Source: Bacteroidales bacterium
Lineage (GTDB): Bacteria > Bacteroidota > Bacteroidia > Bacteroidales > UBA932
Assembly: GCA_017535125.1 (NCBI GenBank)
Contig: JAFXUS010000025.1
Span: forward strand, 1-44,372
Direction: 5' to 3'
Length of the DNA: 44,372 nt
Each line of letters begins with the position of its first letter. Positions within the stretch are counted from its first letter, which is position 1. The translations under genes were made by a program, and so were the position numbers. The notes under the pieces were generated by a model, which was not told where the DNA came from, did no database searches, and saw only the letters and a list, made by a program, of their open reading frames with translations. Below, piece after piece: positions 40,298 through 44,372 of the stretch.

Positions 40298-40777
40298 TTA
40301 CGGTTTGCGTTTCCAGTCCTTGTACGGGCAGTGGGTCAGCGAGCTGTTGTAGTAGCGGCGGTCGCCCGTGACCTCCGCACCCAGCCAGGCGGGACGCACG
40401 AACGGCTCGTCCTCCGCCTCCAGTTCGATTTCGGCGACCACGAGCCCCTCGTTGTCGCCGTGAAATTCGTCCACCTCCCAGACGTGGCCGTCTGCGGCGG
40501 GGACGAGGTGGCGCGTCTTGTCGATCGCGCCCGGCTCGCACAGGGCGAGCAGTTGCCGCGCCTCGTCGGCGGGAATTTCCTTCTCCCACTCGAAACGCGT
40601 CAGCCCCTGCGCGGGGCCCTTGACGGTCAGGTACCCCTTGTCGTCCCGGATCCGGACGCGCACGGTGCGGCCGGGTGCCGAACTCAGGAAGCCCTGAATA
40701 ATGCGACTGGCGCCGGACACCTCCCCACGGAAGTCTCCGGCGACCAGAAATTTGCGTTCAATTTCGCGAAACGCCAT
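40298..40777 (-). CDS. CYTH-domain protein, probable inorganic triphosphatase
   Basis: The 159-residue CYTH (CyaB/thiamine-triphosphatase) protein forms an antiparallel beta-tunnel that binds triphosphates and divalent metal. It opens with the signature EIERKFLV (5-12) and continues with alternating charged strands (TVRVRIRDDKGYLTVKG, LTRFEWEKEI, VWEVDEFHGDNEGLVVAEIELE). Bacterial members this short are often tripolyphosphatases, though the natural substrate is open. It sits between the OMP gene (2-nt gap) and galE (5-nt gap) on the same strand. Confidence 0.9.
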   Translation of the reverse strand: MAFREIERKFLVAGDFRGEVSGASRIIQGFLSSAPGRTVRVRIRDDKGYLTVKGPAQGLTRFEWEKEIPADEARQLLALCEPGAIDKTRHLVPAADGHVWEVDEFHGDNEGLVVAEIELEAEDEPFVRPAWLGAEVTGDRRYYNSSLTHCPYKDWKRKP

Positions 40778-40779
40778 CC

Positions 40780-41517
40780 TTACAGACCGAGGAGGATTCC
40801 GAAGGTCAGGGTCCTGGCGTCGCTCAGGTTCTGACGGAAGAGCGGGGTCAGGCCATACTGCACAAACACGCCGAGGTTGCCATAGGAAAAACCGCCCTCG
40901 ACCGTCGCGCGGAAGCGGTTGAACAGACCGCTCATCTGCATCTTGCTTACCGGCTGCTTGTACTTGGCGAAGCCGTTGATGAGATACTCCACGCTAGCGC
41001 CGCCATAGATCGTGGCCTTGCCGAAATTCAGGCTCAGGCGAACCGGAATGCCGAAATAGTTGGTGTGAAGCTTCGATTTCTTGCCATTGTAGGTCAGATC
41101 CAATTCTGCCGTGATCAGTTTAGGAACATAACTGTTGCCCTCCGGACGAATCGTATAGGAGCTGTTCTCGAACACGAAATCCATGAAGGACCAGCGCAGG
41201 CCCATGGAAATGCCCAGCGCGCCGTAACGGAGGTTCACGTCGAGGAGCGTCAGACCATAGGTGAAGCTGCGGCCCAGGTTCATGTTCAGGAAGTCTCCTG
41301 CGGCCTGCCAATCTCCTTTGTAATTGACGTTGGTCAGGGAGCTCCAGCCGAAGTACATCGGGAAGGCGAAACTCAGGTTCGACTCCAGACGGGTGCCGGC
41401 CTTGGACAGTTCAACTTTATTGAAATCGTCCCAGCTCTGGAGATCGATCTCCCGGTCCTGCGCGAAAGCGGTGGTCGCAAGGACCAGCGCAGCGATGGTC
41501 AGAATTATCTTTTTCAT
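40780..41517 (-). CDS. Outer-membrane beta-barrel protein of unknown function
   Basis: The 245-residue product has a signal peptide (MKKIILTIAALVLATTAFAQ). Amphipathic strands follow (TRLESNLSFAFPMYFGWSS, GLTLLDVNLRYGALGISMGLRWSF, ATVEGGFSYGNLGVFVQYGLTPLF), as in PorT- or OmpW-like Bacteroidota barrels. No catalytic motif was found. It is first of a minus-strand run with CYTH and galE and has its own -7 box 5 nt from the ATG. Function unknown. Confidence 0.85.
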   Translation of the reverse strand: MKKIILTIAALVLATTAFAQDREIDLQSWDDFNKVELSKAGTRLESNLSFAFPMYFGWSSLTNVNYKGDWQAAGDFLNMNLGRSFTYGLTLLDVNLRYGALGISMGLRWSFMDFVFENSSYTIRPEGNSYVPKLITAELDLTYNGKKSKLHTNYFGIPVRLSLNFGKATIYGGASVEYLINGFAKYKQPVSKMQMSGLFNRFRATVEGGFSYGNLGVFVQYGLTPLFRQNLSDARTLTFGILLGL

Positions 41518-41522
41518 AGGTG

Positions 41523-41530
41523 CAAAGTTA
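41523..41530 (-). promoter_or_regulatory. -7 box of the OMP/CYTH/galE run
   Basis: On the minus strand this reads TAACTTTG (TAnnTTTG), ending 5 nt before the ATG at 41517, in the 21-nt gap after the TolC-like gene. No TTTG is found at the -33 spacing, which would fall in tolC-like coding sequence. Confidence 0.5.
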
Positions 41531-41538
41531 ACAAAAAA

Positions 41539-42858
41539 CTAGAACTCCAGGTCCCGGCCCCGGTAGAAATCCAGCAGTTTGGTCTGGTAGAGGCATTGGA
41601 AACGGGCCTGGATGTGCTCCGATTCGGCGCGCAGCCAGTTGTTGCGGGCGTCGTTGTAGTCGGCCACGCCGGCCTTGCCCACCCGGTATTTCTCCTCGGT
41701 CAGCTCATAGTGCTGGCGGGCGCTGGCGGCCGATTCGCGGCTGCCGGAATAGCGCGCCTGCGCGCTGACGGCGTTGTAGTAGGCCTGCTGGATCTCCTTG
41801 TAGAGCGCCTTCTTGACGCTCTCCAGCTGGATCTGCTGGTTCTTGTAATTGATCTGTGCCGTGCGCACGTTGTTGCGCGTGTTGAAGCGCTGGAAGATGG
41901 GGATGCTCAGCGAGAGGCCCACATACTGGCTGAAATTATTCCTGATCTGCTCGCCGAACGAGGCCGCCGCATACTTGGAATTGGTGTAGTAATTGGTCCC
42001 GAGGCCGCCGTTGAGCGAGAGACTCGGCAGGTAGGCGCCCTTGGCGCGGGCGATGCTCAGCTCCGCATTCTCCACGTTCAGCCGGGCTGCCTCCACGGAC
42101 GGCTTGACCGCCACCGCTTCATCGTAGATGGCCTCCGGCCGCATCAGCAGCAACTGCGACGGATCGTCCACCGTCGGCGCGACGACGGAGAATCCTTCCG
42201 GCGAGGAAAGCTCCAGCAGCTGCGTCAGCTCCAGCACGGACATCTGCAGGTTGCCTTCGGCCTGGATCTCGGACTGGCGGCTCTGCGCCAGGGTGGCCTG
42301 CTGCGCGGACACTTCCGCTTCGCTCACCTTGCCGGCCGCCAGGCGCTCCCGCACCTGGTTCAGCAGCTCCTCGTCATGTGCGCTCTGCTCGCGGGCCACG
42401 CGCAGCAGCTCCTGGTTGTAGAGGATCTGCACGTAGGCCTGGGCCACCGCCACGCGGATGTCGTCCCGCGCCTTCTCCAGGTCGGCCGTCGCCGCGGCGA
42501 GGTTCAGCTTGCCGAGCTTGATGCCGTTGGTGATGTCGAAGCCCTGGAAGATGGGCAGGTCGCCGCCCAGGTTGAAGGACGTGGAAGTCGTATTCGAATT
42601 GGAATAGGTATTGTCCGCCGTGAGGCCGCGGCCGAAGGAGAGGCTCTCCGAAGCGGAGGCCGAGAAGGCCGGCAGGCGGCGGTTCTGCGCCGTGTTCAGC
42701 TCCACCTCCCGCTGCTCCACGGTGAGGGCGCTCTGCTGCACGGTCAGGTTGTGCTCCAGCGCGTAGTTGATGCAGTCCGCGAGACTCCACGGGGCCTGCT
42801 GCGCCCGGGCAGTGAGCCCGATGGCGAACACGGCGACCAGTATGATTAACTTTCTCAT
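41539..42858 (-). CDS. TolC-family outer-membrane efflux protein
   Basis: The 439-residue product begins with a signal peptide (MRKLIILVAVFAIGLTARAQ). It has the repeated TolC architecture: two similar halves of long coiled-coil helices with short barrel segments (WSLADCINYALEHNLTVQQ, VAQAYVQILYNQELLRVAREQ, and VGLSLSIPIFQRFNTRNNVR in the second half). It is the exit duct of a tripartite pump whose adaptor lies 11 nt upstream, with the permease before that. An in-frame TTG two codons earlier is less likely as the start. Exported compounds are unknown. Confidence 0.95.
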   Translation of the reverse strand: MRKLIILVAVFAIGLTARAQQAPWSLADCINYALEHNLTVQQSALTVEQREVELNTAQNRRLPAFSASASESLSFGRGLTADNTYSNSNTTSTSFNLGGDLPIFQGFDITNGIKLGKLNLAAATADLEKARDDIRVAVAQAYVQILYNQELLRVAREQSAHDEELLNQVRERLAAGKVSEAEVSAQQATLAQSRQSEIQAEGNLQMSVLELTQLLELSSPEGFSVVAPTVDDPSQLLLMRPEAIYDEAVAVKPSVEAARLNVENAELSIARAKGAYLPSLSLNGGLGTNYYTNSKYAAASFGEQIRNNFSQYVGLSLSIPIFQRFNTRNNVRTAQINYKNQQIQLESVKKALYKEIQQAYYNAVSAQARYSGSRESAASARQHYELTEEKYRVGKAGVADYNDARNNWLRAESEHIQARFQCLYQTKLLDFYRGRDLEF

Positions 42859-42869
42859 AGCCAAATGTT

Positions 42870-43970
42870 TTACTCGTTCATGATCCTCGGTCCGCGGACG
42901 ATGTCGCCCTGCTTCAGGCCATCCTTGACCTCGATGTTGATGCCGTCGCTCAGGCCGGTCTGGATCTCGACGCGCTCGTATTCGCCGGCGGCGTTCTTGC
43001 GGTAGACGAAGGTCATGTCTTCATCCTCGTCGTCGAACTCCAGGGCGCTCTCCGGAATGGTAAGCACCTGTTCCGCCGACTCCAGGACGATCTCCGCGTT
43101 GGCGCTGTAGCCGGAGCGGATCGTGTGGCCGGTGCCCGTCTTCAAGGCCGCCTTGATCTCGAACTGGTTGGCGCCGTTGTTCTCGGTCGCCTTCGGCGAG
43201 ATGTACTCCAGGGCCGCCTCGGAGCTGTAGTCCGACAGCGCACCGATGCTGATGACCATCGGCATGCCTTCCACGAGCGAGCCGACCTCCGTCTCGTCGA
43301 TGTTGCCGTCAAAGATGAGATCCGACATGTCGGCCACCGTGGCCACGGTCGTACCATCGTTCATGGTGTTGGCCTGGATCACGGAGTTGCCCACTTTGAC
43401 CGGAATGTCGAGGATGAGGCCCGTGATGGTAGAGCGGACCAGGGTCGAGCTACCCGTCTTGTTGGAGGAGGACACGCCGTCGCGGATCACCTCCAGGGAC
43501 TCCTGGGCGGCCGCTTTCTCTTCCTTGGCCTGGTTGTAGGCCTGCAGGACCTGGTCGTATTCCTCGTCGCTGACGAGCTTCTTGTCGAAGAGGGCCTTCT
43601 CGCGTTCGTAGTTGGTCGCCGCCTGCTTCAGGTTAATCTCGGCGAGGCGCACGCGGCTCTGGGCGGAGCTCAGGGAGTTCATGTCCGGGATGACGCGGAG
43701 CTTGGCGATGACCTCGCCCTCCTTGACCATCTGGCCGGCCTCCTTGTAGAGCTCGGCGATGATGCCGTTGATCTGCGGTTTGATGTTCACCTCGTTGCGC
43801 GGCTGGATCTTGCCGGTCACGACCGTCGTGCGGTTGATATCTGCGAGGGTCGCCTCCAGTTCCTGATACTGAATCTTGTCGGGGCGGGATTTCTTGAACA
43901 GGAACACGAAGGTCCCGATGAAGACCACCGCGATCAGCGCGAAAATGATGTACTTGACAATGCGTTTCAT
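42870..43970 (-). CDS. HlyD/MacA-like periplasmic adaptor of an ABC-type efflux pump
   Basis: This 366-residue membrane-fusion protein has one N-terminal anchor helix (VKYIIFALIAVVFIGTFVFLF). It has a split lipoyl domain (TGKIQPRNEVNIKPQINGIIAELYKEAGQMVKEGEVIAKL), an alpha-helical hairpin (~100-165), and a beta-barrel and membrane-proximal domain (NAEIVLESAEQVLTIPESAL). It links a MacB-type permease to the TolC-like duct encoded next to it. The gene lies 19 nt after the permease and 11 nt before the TolC-like gene. The ATPase subunit or domain would lie off the window. Confidence 0.95.
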   Translation of the reverse strand: MKRIVKYIIFALIAVVFIGTFVFLFKKSRPDKIQYQELEATLADINRTTVVTGKIQPRNEVNIKPQINGIIAELYKEAGQMVKEGEVIAKLRVIPDMNSLSSAQSRVRLAEINLKQAATNYEREKALFDKKLVSDEEYDQVLQAYNQAKEEKAAAQESLEVIRDGVSSSNKTGSSTLVRSTITGLILDIPVKVGNSVIQANTMNDGTTVATVADMSDLIFDGNIDETEVGSLVEGMPMVISIGALSDYSSEAALEYISPKATENNGANQFEIKAALKTGTGHTIRSGYSANAEIVLESAEQVLTIPESALEFDDEDEDMTFVYRKNAAGEYERVEIQTGLSDGINIEVKDGLKQGDIVRGPRIMNE

Positions 43971-43989
43971 ATCGTTTGTTTTTTATTTG

Positions 43990-44372
43990 TTATTCATCTC
44001 TCATGGCGTCCACCGGCTTGATGGCCATCGCACGGGAGGCCGGTGCAAGGCCCGCGACCACTCCGAGGACGGTCAGCATCAAGGCGGCGGCCACGGCCGT
44101 CCAGAAGCCGATCATAAAATTGCCCGTCTCGCCCGCGGCCGTCGCGATGGTCTGCGTGAGCTGCAGGAGCAGCACGGAGAACACGATGCCGAAGGATCCA
44201 GCGGCCAGCGTCAGCGCGATGCTCTCGAAGATGATCTGCGAGAGGATATCCTTCGGCGTGGCGCCGATGGCGCGGCGGATGCCGATCTCGACGGTGCGCT
44301 CCTTGACCGTGACCATCATGATGTTGCTCACGCCGATCACGCCCGCGAGGATGGTTCCGAGGCCGACCAGCA
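43990..44372 (-). CDS. MacB/FtsX-type ABC transporter permease (N-terminal part outside window)
   Basis: Only the C-terminal 127 or so residues are in the window; the frame is open to the last base, reading LVGLGTILAGVIGVSNIMMVTVKERT. It has the FtsX/MacB signature ERTVEIGIRRAIGATPKDIL, two further membrane helices and the usual ending GLAPASRAMAIKPVDAMRDE. It belongs to the efflux operon with the HlyD-like and TolC-like genes. Whether an ATPase domain is fused cannot be seen. Confidence 0.93.
   Translation of the reverse strand, partial: LVGLGTILAGVIGVSNIMMVTVKERTVEIGIRRAIGATPKDILSQIIFESIALTLAAGSFGIVFSVLLLQLTQTIATAAGETGNFMIGFWTAVAAALMLTVLGVVAGLAPASRAMAIKPVDAMRDE

Noticed and set aside
1..44372. 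CRISPR arrays, insertion sequences, phage genes or integrative-element ends
   Set aside because: No regularly spaced repeats, transposase or integrase motifs were seen; the only repeats are short palindromes.

Overview
The window comes from a GC-rich member of the Bacteroidota, most likely Bacteroidales. The evidence is a SusC/SusD pair, OMP_b-brl_3-type and TolC-type outer-membrane proteins, many secreted or lipobox-bearing glycan-degrading enzymes, an almost complete lack of Shine-Dalgarno sequences, and promoters of the Bacteroides type (TTTG, about 19-21 nt, TAnnTTTG). High GC opens long antisense reading frames opposite nearly every gene; these are treated as shadows. Coding density is very high. 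No gap between genes exceeds about 180 nt apart from the 30117-30458 interval, which carries two tRNA genes, their promoter and their terminator. No insertion sequence, integrase, CRISPR array or rRNA was seen.

Region 1 (1 to about 28.4 kb) is a polysaccharide-utilisation locus. At its left edge lie a SusC-like transporter (5' end cut by the window) and its SusD partner. A five-gene minus-strand operon follows (13691 down to 5016): an SGNH esterase fused to a ceramidase-like domain, a GH13 glycosidase fused to two alpha/beta-hydrolase esterase domains, a stand-alone secreted esterase, an FHS-type sugar MFS importer and a PfkB-family fructokinase. Diverging from it on the plus strand are a sialate-O-acetylesterase-like/GH51 arabinofuranosidase fusion and a GH54 arabinofuranosidase lipoprotein with extra NEW3-like and lamin-tail-like domains. 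Next come a DUF2207 membrane protein (minus), a GH43 enzyme (plus), an OMP_b-brl_3 outer-membrane protein with a textbook promoter (plus), and a GH3 beta-xylosidase-type lipoprotein (minus). Together they suggest attack on a heavily acylated, arabinose-substituted plant glycan such as arabinoxylan. The sugar importer and fructokinase point to a second product (hexose or fructose), so the substrate is not settled.

Region 2 (28.4 to 39.2 kb) is mostly housekeeping. On the minus strand are a CDF metal exporter, a Dabb-domain protein, a small secreted protein, tRNA-Met(CAT), tRNA-Gln(CTG) and ispF. On the plus strand is a cluster of a small membrane protein, mutL, a rhomboid protease and tsaC/sua5. 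A minus-strand cluster contains a DUF6249-like protein, an ECF sigma factor, a probable sigma-linked membrane protein and outer-membrane phospholipase A. radA and rsmE follow on the plus strand, with a YfcE-like phosphodiesterase on the minus strand.

Region 3 (39.2 kb to the end) is entirely minus strand: galE, a CYTH-domain protein and an outer-membrane beta-barrel protein. It ends with a tripartite efflux system (TolC-like protein, HlyD/MacA-like adaptor, MacB/FtsX-like permease cut by the window end).

The features most worth a second look are the set of multi-enzyme fusions in the PUL and a dispersed palindromic repeat. One copy of that repeat lies in frame inside mutL, in a protein whose endonuclease motif also looks degraded. 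Also notable are a perfectly symmetric divergent promoter whose two genes would be nearly leaderless, and an ECF-sigma/membrane-protein/phospholipase operon with overlapping genes.
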